A stretch of 64,000 bases of DNA from Ditylenchus dipsaci (Eukaryota > Nematoda > Chromadorea > Rhabditida > Anguinidae). This document shows positions 1 to 9,581 of the stretch, piece after piece. The stretch is from positions 124,001 to 188,000 of the forward strand of contig SADC01001391.1 of the NCBI GenBank assembly GCA_004194705.1. The letters run 5' to 3'. Under the pieces are notes generated by a model. That model had not been told where the DNA came from, did not search any database, and worked only from the letters and a program-made list of their open reading frames with translations. Position 1 is the first letter of the stretch. Each line of letters opens with the position of its first letter. The position numbers and the translations under genes are program-made.

Positions 1-408
1 AGTAGCCATTAATTTTCTCTTGCCGTCGAAAAACTTGTTTCTGTCGCTGGTAAGCTTTTTAGTTTGCTTAAAATTATTTTTGTCGAAGTCTTTCTTGGTA
101 AGATAATATTCCGGTAAGGGAAAAATATTTTTTTCGGGGAAAATTGTTGTCGGCGACAAAAACAAGTTTTTCACCGACAATACTATTATATAGGTAGGGG
201 GTGAGAACCCCGGTTCTGGTCCTCTCATTCACGATTCTGCTCGGTTATTTGCAGAAATGCTAGTCTCTTTTTGCTTGATCTTGTTTGTTCATTATGACCC
301 ATTAGGACCGAGAAATATCTCGGCTATATTCCGCCATATAGCCAAGAGTCAACCCCAATAAAATATGCTCGTGAAAATCACATTGAAAAAAAAGCCAAAA
401 CACATTGG
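1..408. other. Non-coding left edge, probable MED14 intron with an inverted repeat
   Basis: No conserved coding sequence was seen. Bases about 20-60 and 145-185 are imperfect inverted copies of each other (a core around AAAAACTTGTTT with GTCG flanks), typical of a small foldback or MITE remnant. The next MED14 exon would lie further left, outside the window, or is hidden here in too short a form to recognise. Confidence 0.4.
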
Positions 409-2755
409 TTAGAACCATGTTTCAAAAACGGATTTTTTTACTGTATCGTGCACACCAACCGACCTTTTCTTGGGATGTTTCGTGAGCCAATAGCTGATGA
501 CCAGAACCGACTTGACATGGTCATATTCCTCCACCCTCAAATAGTTCTGTGACACAGTGCTCAGCTGTAGGACTTGACAATAGAGAACATCTAGTTGGAG
601 ACTCCGACAAAATAAGTGGAGCACCAGATAGGCATCCATTAGGGGCTGGAAAAAAAGATAAAGCAATTCAAAATAACCAGGCAGGTAATTGAAAACTGAC
701 CTCAGCTCCATTTTGAAGTTTCTCCTGCACAATTTGGTGTAAAAAGTTGACTTGGAGTGGATGCACCAGTTTCTGACCATAACCCACATCGTAATTTTCC
801 ACCAATATTTTGATGTTGAGTAGGCACCACTTGGCAGATGGCTCCTCACCCAGCATTGTCAGATTGATTTCGAACTCGCCGGATACTTGCATTATGACCT
901 GAAATTTTATTTCGGTATGCTACTTATATTTTCCGAAAAAGACTAACCATTCCATTTCTGATCAAAATGGAATCAATCCTAGGCGAAATAGTTAGAGAAG
1001 ACATGGACAGTTGGTACTCCAGCACATGGTTCAACCTCCGAAGTGTGAGTGTCTGCTCTTCTTTGGACAGAGATGGCTTCAGGATGAATCGGTCCTGCAA
1101 ATCGCATCGATTTTGAGGTTTTGACAGATAAATTTCTCCTTCAGACAATATATTCGATGTGGTATTTCGACACACGTCTTTACAGGTTATGTCCTAGGGT
1201 TACCGAGTGCGTTGATGTTTTTTTTATCACTCTGCTAATTTTGACAAAGAATGCGCCGATTTTGGACAGCTATTAATTGGCAATCTGCTAATCATCCTTT
1301 ACAAATGTAATTTAAAAACAGATTAAGAAAACTGCAAAGGCAGTAAACCAAGTCGAGAAAACCGAGCTGCCGTTTCGTAAAAATTACGAGTGGGCAGAGT
1401 CTGGCAAGCCACATACGACTACAGATTCTTCAAATATTTCCGACAAGCACAACTACTAATAAAGTCAAAAAAAATTGGATAAGGAGAAAACTTTTAAATT
1501 TCTAGTGTTTATAATTTTTCTTTAGGCTTCCCTAAGTTTAGCATGTAAAACTATTTTAGGATAAAGAAAGTAAAATAAGTAGCTACTATGACACGTACTT
1601 GTAGGCGAAGAATGACAATTTCATACCTTTATGTCTTGTGGGAGCCTTGGGTAAGTTCCTAGGGTCAGCACATCTACTGCTTGAGCTACTTGGAAGACTG
1701 GCAGTCTGAAGCAAAAAATTGTTCAGAATTCAATCTACTCCTGGAAAAACCAATACCTGGCAAATCTTAGCTCATCTCTCGCAATGGCCACCAGCCGGTC
1801 AGCAGTATCGACAAAATGCATAGCTTGCTGGTCTAAGAAGAAGCGAATGGCTGTCAGCGGTTCAAATTTTTTCGACTGAAAAAAATCTTTGCATTTTTCC
1901 AAATATAGCGAGAAAAAAGACATACTTGTTTGATCCATTTCACAATAGCCAGCAACTTCACAAAAATGAGCCGAGTGGAATGGGCAAATTGAACTACGCT
2001 GATCTTCCGTTCTGTTTCTTTCTTCTTGGCAGCAACTCGCTGAGGATAGTGATCTCGTGCAGAGTGTGCTGAATGGCAAAATCGAGCAGAAGCGCCAGAC
2101 TGATAGTCGGAGGTCCACATTTTTCGGGCACAGTCGGCAATAGGACCTGTAATTTTTTTATGATCAAATAGTCGACTGATATAGTTGACTGTAGTCAATA
2201 TAGTTAGCGCATATCTTGTACAAATAGACCACCTTTTTATAAACACCCATGTCTCTATTCTTACTAAGATTTTAGAGTTAAGGCACTATTAATTTACAAT
2301 TTTAAGATTTACAGGGTGTTGAAAAATGAAAGCCCATGAGCTTTCATTAGAAGATAAACCCTAGGGCCGAATCCGGTCTATTTTTGCTTTGGTCCCCGCT
2401 GTTGTTATTATTTTATTGGATTGCACTTAGGCGCAGGGTAGACCATCTTACATTCCGACATACTAAAAATTGTTTCCAGAAGAGAAAATAGTGGAGTCTG
2501 TCCTACATACGATGGTCGAAAAAACAACAAGGGGATCAAGGCAAAAAACGGAACGGATTCGGCACTATGGCCACAATATAGTCAACTATAGCGAGCACTA
2601 ACTGTAGGTTTGCGATAGCTGTTGACAGAGGCGGAAACAACACTGGAGGCATTTTCCAATTCCTGATCCGCAGCAAAGTCTGCTGGTCGTCGCTGCAGCT
2701 GAGAGGAGAAGTCAGGCTGGGAAGATGGCTGTTGCTGAAGGTGCGATGGCATCAT
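409..2755 (-). CDS. MED14: Mediator complex subunit 14 (MED14), N-terminal part, truncated by window edge
   Basis: MED14 is the backbone subunit linking Mediator head, middle and tail in the nucleus. Exons on the minus strand: 2755-2603, 2146-1926, 1875-1757, 1705-1627, 1094-948, 898-701 and 645 to about 412. Introns between them are mostly 49-55 nt with GT..AG. Blocks recognisable from metazoan MED14 appear in order: [52 protein letters not shown], the [11 protein letters not shown] helix, [19 protein letters not shown]-like [16 protein letters not shown], and a block ending [13 protein letters not shown]. The N-terminus (Met at 2755) is a Q/S/P-rich low-complexity tail. Exon 2 is 221 nt and changes reading frame at the A-run at 2019-2021; one extra A gives continuous homology, so a consensus indel is likely. 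The donor of the last visible exon is uncertain. The rest of the gene is missing from the window. Confidence 0.9.
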
Positions 2756-3000
2756 GCTTCTTCCTACCTCTGTAAAATTACAGATAAAAAGTTGGTTACG
2801 CTGTAATGTTTGTGATAAATTAACTATAAAATTGTTTATTTGTGAGAAAGGATTTTGCAAAGAGCCATTGATTGCTTATTTATTTGTCTGCATTTTTCAA
2901 GCATTCTGAAACAACACTATTCTCGCGTTTAAAAAGACTATTTAGCGGGAGTTTGAATGCAATTTAACTATAGTTCTATTACTCGGCATGCCCGATTCTT

Positions 3001-4150
3001 AAGCCCTGTTTCCAATGAGCGGATTTTCCTTTCACTCTCACTCTCAGTCTGCCTCGCACTCTCACTCTCACTCTCAGTGTGTACCCAACAGGAAAAATTG
3101 CCTTTCAGTCTTACTTTCACTCTCACTTGCACTCTCACTCTCACTTTCAGTGTACCCAATGAGTTTTTTTGACTCTCACTCTCACTTTCAGTGTATCCAA
3201 AGACTTTTTTCAGTCTCACTCACAAATTTTCGGGAAGGAGAGAGATGTGCCATTTGAGATTGTGTCGAATCAAATTATGCCTTTTTGGTTTGTGCCCCTG
3301 CAGTTTGTGCCCTTTTCAAATTGTGCCAATTCAATTTGTGCCTCTTCTGTTTGTGCCAATTTCAAATTGTGCCTATGTATTTTGTGTCACGATTTTGACT
3401 AATTTTAGCTATCAAAATAACGTAATTATTTCCCAGAAGGCTCCCAATTCAAAATCGTCCATGACCAGCACTTTGGGTCAAGCGATCACTTCACAGTTGC
3501 GCACAACACAAAAATTTTTTCACGTTTTCCATGTTCCAAAACCTGTTTTTTGGACTAACTCAGGCATGCTGAAGATGGTTTGACAGTAGCAAAATAATAT
3601 TTTCTCGGGTATTTTTTGAGTTTTAGCTAATAATTGATTTTACCAAAATCAATTATTAGCTAAAACTCAAAAAATACCTGAGAAAACGGCTTTTTACCAC
3701 TGTCAAACCATCTTCAGCGTCCCCGAATCGATCCAGAAAACAGGTTTCGGAACGCGAAAAAAGTAAAAAAAATTTTGATCCAAGTGGTCGACCACTTGGT
3801 TTGGTTGCTTCAGACTAAAAATAGAATGAGGCTTGACTTGCCTAGGTAGGTTTATGTGAAGAAACATACCAGGAGATACAAAGAGAGAAATATAAATAAA
3901 TAAAAAAAATTGAAAAAGTTCACTCTCAGTCTGCTCTCACTCTCAGTCTTTTTCAGTTTCAAGTCTTATAAAAGTTGCCATTCACTCTCACTCTCAGTCT
4001 GTCTTTCACTCTCACTCTCACATTGGGTACACACTGAGAGTGAAAGTGAGAGTGAAAGGCAGAGTGGGAGTGAGAGTGAAAGGTTTGTTGTGTTTCCAAT
4101 GAAGAGTGAGAGTGAGAGTGAAAGGAAATCCGCTCATTGGAAACAAGCCT
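3001..4150. mobile_element. TIR element with inverted CACTCT-rich terminal arrays
   Basis: The two ends are inverted copies: left GTTTCCAATGAGCGGATTT at about 3008, right its complement at about 4128-4147. Inside each end lies an array of CACTCTCACTCTCAG units (about 3030-3230; inverted at 3930-4130). The middle (about 3500-3830) is a separate palindromic MITE of the family with CCAAGTGGTCGACC; its 3600-3690 part is a near-perfect hairpin. TTAA lies near both outer borders but a clean target duplication was not resolved. No transposase is present. Confidence 0.6.
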
Positions 4151-4154
4151 TTAA

Positions 4155-6037
4155 AGGGGCATGCTCGCGCCCGACGCAATAATTCTTGAATTTCAAATTC
4201 GCAGGCACGCCAGAGATTTGAATTTCAAAATCGTTTTTAGCGAAATTTTGAATGTGTTCTTTTAGCTTTTTCTTGGTGTACTTGTAGGAATTGTTCCATT
4301 GACCGTAATGGCTAGAGTCGGTAGATTCTAAAGCTGTAGGTGTCTATTTATTGTTACTATGTTGACATGAGTTATTCTTACGAATTTTAAGCCTCTACTC
4401 AGATAAGTGAGAATAGTCGGTCTCGCATTAGATAAGTTATTATCGCATTTTCTGCCGTCTTGTGCTTTTTTCGTCTTGTGTTCCTTTTAGGTGTCGGCGA
4501 TGGCTCCCAGAAGAACAAGCGGTGAAGCGAGATGAGTCCTATATGCTAAAGATTCCGATGAGTTTTCTGTGTGTGCGTGGGTCTGTTTTGCTATTTTCAC
4601 TATGCCGACGATTGGTAATACTTCCTGATTTTTAGGTTTTACTTGAATGGCTGAGTGCTCGAGGCTTTTTATTAGATAAGTTCCTCTTATATGTTTGGCC
4701 GCCTCTTGCTTTTTCTCTCTCATGTATTCTAGGTGCCTTCAAATGGTCGAAAAAGAAGAAGGATAAGCGATGAAATAAGTCTCTCTAGTAATTCTCGTTT
4801 TTCTGCTCTGTGGTCACCTGTGAATAAATGCGTAATAAAATTACCTTGATTCATAGTTCTTTATGATTATTGTATGGTCATCCACGATTATCGGTCATCA
4901 TGGGTCGAGTGTGTCCTCTTTTTTTGCAATTCGATTTTTGTCTATCAGTTCAAAAAAATTTCTGCACGTGAAATTTTACCGCAACTATTCTTTTACGAGA
5001 GAAATACTTATTTCGTTGGATACCAGCGCTGAAATAGTGGTCTGGGATTTTAAATGAGTGATTGTCGATTGGCTGCATACCGGACACTAGCAAACTTCAA
5101 GCCTTTTCTTGTGTGCCAAAGAGTTAGAATATGCTAGGACCTCTTAGATGACAACGGTTTCAGCAAACGCAACCAAAGTTGATCGGAGAAAAGTCAGTAA
5201 AGCGTATAATGGTGCGTGCATGGTGGTGTAAATAGTCTGATTTTTAACGACAACCTTACGTACTATACCATATGCCTTAACAATTATTGAAGATGTAAAG
5301 CTGTCAACAATATAGCAATCTAAGTATTCAATTTTGGCGTGATGTATACAAGCGAAGTGATAAATCAAATGAAAATCGAAAATTGAGAACTCATAGAAAT
5401 ATGAAGGTGCTCTAAATGGTGTAGGTGCTGCTGTTGCTGCTCCTAGAGCAGCAACAGCAACCGAATACATGAGAGAGAAAAAGCAAGAGGCGGCCAAACA
5501 TATAAGAGGAACTTATCTAATAAAAAGCCTCGAGCACTCAGCCATTCAAGTAAAACCTAAAAATCAGGAAGTATTACCAATCGTCGGCATAGTGAAAATA
5601 GCAAAACAGACCCACGCACACACAGAAAACTCATCGGAATCTTTAGCATATAGGACTCATCTCGCTTCACCGCTTGTTCTTCTGGGAGCCATCGCCGACA
5701 CCTAAAAGGAACACAAGACGAAAAAAGCACAAGACGGCAGAAAATGCGATAATAACTTATCTAATGCGAGACCGACTATTCTCACTTATCTGAGTAGAGG
5801 CTTAAAATTCGTAAGAATAACTCATGTCAACATAGTAACAATAAATAGACACCTACAGCTTTAGAATCTACCGACTCTAGCCATTACGGTCAATGGAACA
5901 ATTCCTACAAGTACACCAAGAAAAAGCTAAAAGAACACATTCAAAATTTCGCTAAAAACGATTTTGAAATTCAAATCTCTGGCGTGCCTGCGAATTTGAA
6001 ATTCAAGAATTATTGCGTCGGGCGCGAGCATGCCCCT
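4155..6037. mobile_element. 1.88 kb foldback element with 575-bp inverted arms, TTAA target site
   Basis: Starts AGGGGCATGCTCGCGCC after TTAA (4151-4154) and ends with its complement before TTAA (6038-6041), the signature of the TTAA-specific piggyBac/Kolobok-type class. Arms 4155-4729 and 5463-6037 match with no net indel: any position x in the left arm pairs with 10192-x. The unique middle (4730-5462) includes a GTTGCTGCTCC hairpin at about 5427-5460 and no recognisable gene. The 78-residue reading frames mirrored in both arms are a by-product of the inverted repeat. Confidence 0.8.
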
Positions 6038-6041
6038 TTAA

Positions 6042-6685
6042 CAATGATTAGGACCTAACAAGAGTGTAACACTGATAAAAAGATGGTCTTATTCCACAAT
6101 GCGGGGGGGGGGGTGGTCTTGGCTGGGCCCCCTGCTGTTTTTGTTGTGATTTTTAGGCTAAAACTCAGGCAAATCGTGCAAATAAAACTCAGGAAAATGC
6201 AAAGTAAGCCAGTGTATGCGAGGATGGACTCGAACATGAGTGTAAGATATGTTTGAGTCCGTGCTAACATTGGCTGGCCTACCCTTGAGAGCTAAGAAGA
6301 TGTGTTAAATTGCAAAAATAAAATGGATATGGCCGTAAAAAATATTCAGAGGAAGTGCAATATTTTACCATATTGTTTTAGAATGTGGGTTACATTCAAA
6401 CTTTGATAAGCAAACCCAATGATGAGCCAATAAAAAAGACAAATAACCAGTCAAAATATAGCTGTGAATCTCCTCTACAAGATGTTTAATACAGATTACA
6501 AAAATCCATAGCATGAAAAAATTATGACCGTTTTTCGAACTTTTGTGCCAAGACAAAAGTTTAAAAACTTCAAATTTTCAGGAGCAAAACTTTTTGCCGA
6601 AAATTTTAAAACCAAAAACGCTATCGTGTTCAGCGTGAAATTCTGATCCAGGAGTCTTAAAGATCACCACACAACAGGCGGAGTG
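6042..6685. repeat. Degraded repeat tract, no gene
   Basis: Contains a small inverted repeat at about 6205-6285 (GTAAGCCAG.. against ..TGGCTGGCC; a related inverted repeat is at 26845-26995) and, at about 6605-6685, one truncated end of the element family seen complete at 35357-36272 (TCAGCGTGAAATTCTGA, then a GGAGTGTTAA border). Confidence 0.4.
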
Positions 6686-6689
6686 TTAA

Positions 6690-6922
6690 AGGGGCATGCC
6701 CGTGCCCGACACGGAGAAAAGGCGGGGACCAGCACTTTTTTTCTTTCTCGATCAAGTTTTACATGCGTTCTCATCTGAATTTTTTAAGTTTTCCGCCTAG
6801 TTTTCAAAAGTAGCATAAGGTCATTAATATCAGATTTGATGCAAGACGAGAGAAAAATGGCACGACTCAAAAAATTTTGCTGGTCCCCGCCTTAACTTTT
6901 TGAAACGCACGGGCATGCCCCT
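6690..6922. mobile_element. TTAA MITE copy 1
   Basis: A 233-bp MITE between TTAA at 6686-6689 and TTAA at 6923-6926. Ends are AGGGGCATGCCCGTGC and its complement, followed inward on both sides by a GGCGGGGACCAGCA stretch. A second copy lies inverted at 8180-8412. Non-coding. Confidence 0.8.
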
Positions 6923-6926
6923 TTAA

Positions 6927-7156
6927 AGGGCATACCCACGCTAATAAGAGGTGGTGCCGGGAATTCAAAAAATTTTCCCAATCATTGAACTTCTGTACGG
7001 ATTTTTCATCTTGGTTTCTAATAAAACAAGGCCTAAAATTTAATTTTAGGCGAAGTTTTGTTAGAAACCAAGTCGAAAACTCCGTACAGAAGTTCAATGA
7101 TTAGGAAAAATTTTTGAATTCCCGGCACCACCTCTTATTAGCGTGGGTATGCCCCT
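6927..7156. mobile_element. TTAA MITE sharing its target site with the neighbouring copy
   Basis: Begins AGGGCATACCCACGC directly after the TTAA that ends the preceding MITE, and closes with GCGTGGGTATGCCCCT before TTAA (7157-7160). Almost a full-length palindrome, with inner arms around TTGAACTTCTGTACGGA and GGTTTCTAA. Related inner sequence recurs at 14497-14600, 21200-21300, 40267-40490 and 40495-40727. Confidence 0.8.
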
Positions 7157-7424
7157 TTAAACCCCATTTTCTATAACCACCGTTTCCGTCGGAGGGGTTT
7201 TTCATGCTTTTCTTTTTAGGCCTATTAGAATTTTGCAGCAAATTTTGTTTTATCTATTTCTCTAATTTCCTGACCTTTATTTTCAAGCTAGGGTCAAAAG
7301 GCGCCTATCGGCGCCTCTATCAGTTTTCACCTACTAACAGTAGTTAATTGATCACAAAATACAAAAAAAATTAATGCATGGCCTTAGCAGAGAGCTATCT
7401 TGGAAATACAGTAATACATGCAGT

Positions 7425-7655
7425 GGCGTACACAGGAATTTCTGACAGAGGGGGCACCAGGCCATTTTACCTGCACCGTTTATACCACTACCTGGGCACT
7501 ACCGCCTGGCTACCACCAACTGGGTATCACCAACTGGGGACTACTACCTGGTTACACCCTCCCGGGTACTACCAGATTGATACCACCACCTGGATACCAC
7601 CTACTGGGTAGAACCAACTGAGTACTACCGTCTGGGTATCTGGTGGTGTTTTCTT
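7425..7655. repeat. Degenerate minisatellite behind a CAGTGGCGTA transposon end
   Basis: A single transposon-like end, CAGTGGCGTACACAGG, at about 7420 leads into roughly ten degenerate copies of a 14-17 bp unit close to TACCACCAACTGGG (7480-7645). No matching opposite end was found. The open frames here are low complexity and probably not genes. Confidence 0.55.
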
Positions 7656-7664
7656 AGCCATCCT

Positions 7665-7935
7665 AAGGCGCTACTGTAATATAAACCCCCCCCCTAAAAA
7701 AAACAGTCCTGTAATATATCCCCCCCCCTCCCCAATAATTTTTAGGCTTTAGAATTAGGCTTAGCCCTTAGGCTTTGGGCCTTAGGCATTAGGCTCAGGA
7801 ACAACACGTAATAATTTCACCACTTTTCAAAAAAAGTATGGTTTTTGGGATACCTGAAAAATTATTGGGGGGGGGGGTATATCACAGTAGCTTTTGTTTG
7901 GGGGGGGGGTGGTTATATGACAGTAGCATCCATCC
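7665..7935. repeat. Inverted repeat with C and G homopolymer arms
   Basis: The left side (GCGCTACTGTAATAT, then C runs) is mirrored on the right (G runs, then ATGACAGTAGC), with a middle made of TTAGGC repeats. The same border motif, GGCGCTACTxTA, recurs near 38612, 53640, 58750 and 61980, so this is a dispersed MITE family. The homopolymer lengths are unlikely to be assembled accurately. Confidence 0.5.
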
Positions 7936-8179
7936 TAAATGGCTCAAACGCTTCAATGATTTTTAAACGTCTACTTTTACTAAAAAAAAGGTGTTTGCTA
8001 CCGCCCGGATTTGAACCTGTGACCTCAAAAAACTTATCTATGGTAGGTTTATTTTGATATATTGAGCAGCAATGCACCGTGTTGGAGTTCTGTACAACAG
8101 CGCAAAAGATGCGTTTTGAAAAACTCTATCGGAATAACATATACATACGGGGGTGGAAAGCGTTGAAAAACGCGATTAA

Positions 8180-8412
8180 AGGGGCATGCCCGTGCGTTTC
8201 AAAAAGTTAAGGCGGGGACCAGCAATTTTTTTTGAATCGTTCTATTTTTCACTCGTTTTGCGTCAAATCTAATATTAATGACCCTATACTACTTTTAAAA
8301 ACTAGGCAGAAAATTTAAAAAATCTGAATGCGTATGCATGTAAAACTTGATCGAGAAAGAAAAAAAGTGCTGGTCCCCGCCTTTTCTCCGTGTCGGGCAC
8401 GGGCATGCCCCT
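8180..8412. mobile_element. TTAA MITE copy 2, inverted relative to copy 1
   Basis: Flanked by TTAA at 8176-8179 and 8413-8416. Reading the complement reproduces the order of features in the 6690-6922 copy (GCCCGACACGG at one end, GCGTTTCAAAAAG at the other), so the two are inverted copies of the same 233-bp element. Confidence 0.8.
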
Positions 8413-8570
8413 TTAAAAAGCAAAAAAAAAAGCAAAAAACATTACGGAGCTTCACCTCCACAATACTATACGTAGATTTATAACGCCATCAGGAAAAGCT
8501 AAAGAGAAAAAAGTCGAAACGAAAATTTGCTAAAAAAAATATACCGCTTATTTGTTTTCTTGCTCCTTAG

Positions 8571-9060
8571 CCCTAGAAAAGCACGTCCTAATGGCCACTT
8601 CTGAGCCACGTGACCACATTGTGGTCCAACGTGGCTCAGAAGGAAAAAATACGCCATTTTTAATGATAATGGGTTACAACTTCAGGCAATTTGATTATCT
8701 TTTAATGATTATTTTTTAGATGGGTTACAATAAAAGTCATATGAATCTACAACATAACCTATCAAAAATAAATAAATAATAATGAAGTTGTGTGAACTTG
8801 TAACCCATCATTGTTTTGCAAATGAATTTGTTTATATATGACCACAATGTGGTCACGTGGCCCACATCGTGCACCACTTTAAATTAGGCTGCATTTCTGC
8901 CCTTTGTTGTCTTATCAGCCTTCAAAGTATGCCGTTTTGAAGCTGAGATTATTGTTACCCTAGATTATTTTACCAGTTTCCCAAACGTGCTTTTCGGGAG
9001 TCAAACTGGGGCTCACAAATGTGAGATGACCACATTGTGGTCAGCATGCCCTTTCTAGGG
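8571..9060. mobile_element. piggyBac-like MITE with CCCTAGAAA termini
   Basis: Left end TTAG|CCCTAGAAAAGCACG and right end CTTTCTAGGG|TTAA. Known piggyBac elements insert at TTAA and end in CCCTAGAAAG, so both site and termini fit. Internally the palindrome GACCACAATGTGGTC occurs near 8609, 8838 and 9028, and the middle has inverted AATGATxATGGGTTACAA stretches. No coding sequence. Confidence 0.6.
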
Positions 9061-9581
9061 TTAAGTGATAACTAGCGTCACTAATTATCGTTTCATGCTG
9101 ATTTCCTGCCTACGATTACTGTATGAAGCGATTTTATACGCCAGCAAAACACTCGCTAAAATGTTACTTGACTTGATATAGTTTTGCTTTCTGATTCACT
9201 TATTCGCAAATATTTTGGAGTACGTTTTGGAAGACGTGATCGCCGAATACATTAACACATCTCTTGCATCTTTGCCCGCCTATAGTTATACCTATTTCTC
9301 GAAAAAAAAATTATTTGGGAGTTTATATAAGAGAGAGGGCGGGGCTTTAGTTGGAGCGGGCTTCTATTAAAGGAAATACGGTATCATTAAAAAAGTTCCA
9401 CTTCCCACAGTGAAAGTTGTGGCGTCATACAAACAAAAATAATTCATATCAGAACCCGAAATCGATCAAATCATGCTCTAAAAAAACCTAATTGACTATT
9501 TTTCAAAACTATATCATTTATATTTTTGTATCTATTTTTACATCAAACAACACAAAAAAATTCTTCTCAGTTCATTCTTCT
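9061..9581. other. Intergenic tract downstream of threonine aldolase
   Basis: No gene was seen. Around 9325-9372 lies one end of a dispersed repeat (TATTAAAGGAAATACGGTAT); similar ends occur at 29758, 31828, 41340, 46326 and 47726. The remainder is unremarkable AT-rich DNA holding the presumed 3' UTR of the minus-strand gene; no clear AATAAA on that strand. Confidence 0.35.

Noticed and set aside
4487..5705. Two identical 78-residue open frames at 4487-4723 (-) and 5469-5705 (+)
   Set aside because: They are mirror images produced by the perfect inverted arms of one foldback element; there is no family resemblance and no codon or splice support.
7990..8060. Possible tRNA 3' half (GGTTCAAATCC on the minus strand)
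   Set aside because: Only the B-box-like part exists; no A box or cloverleaf upstream.
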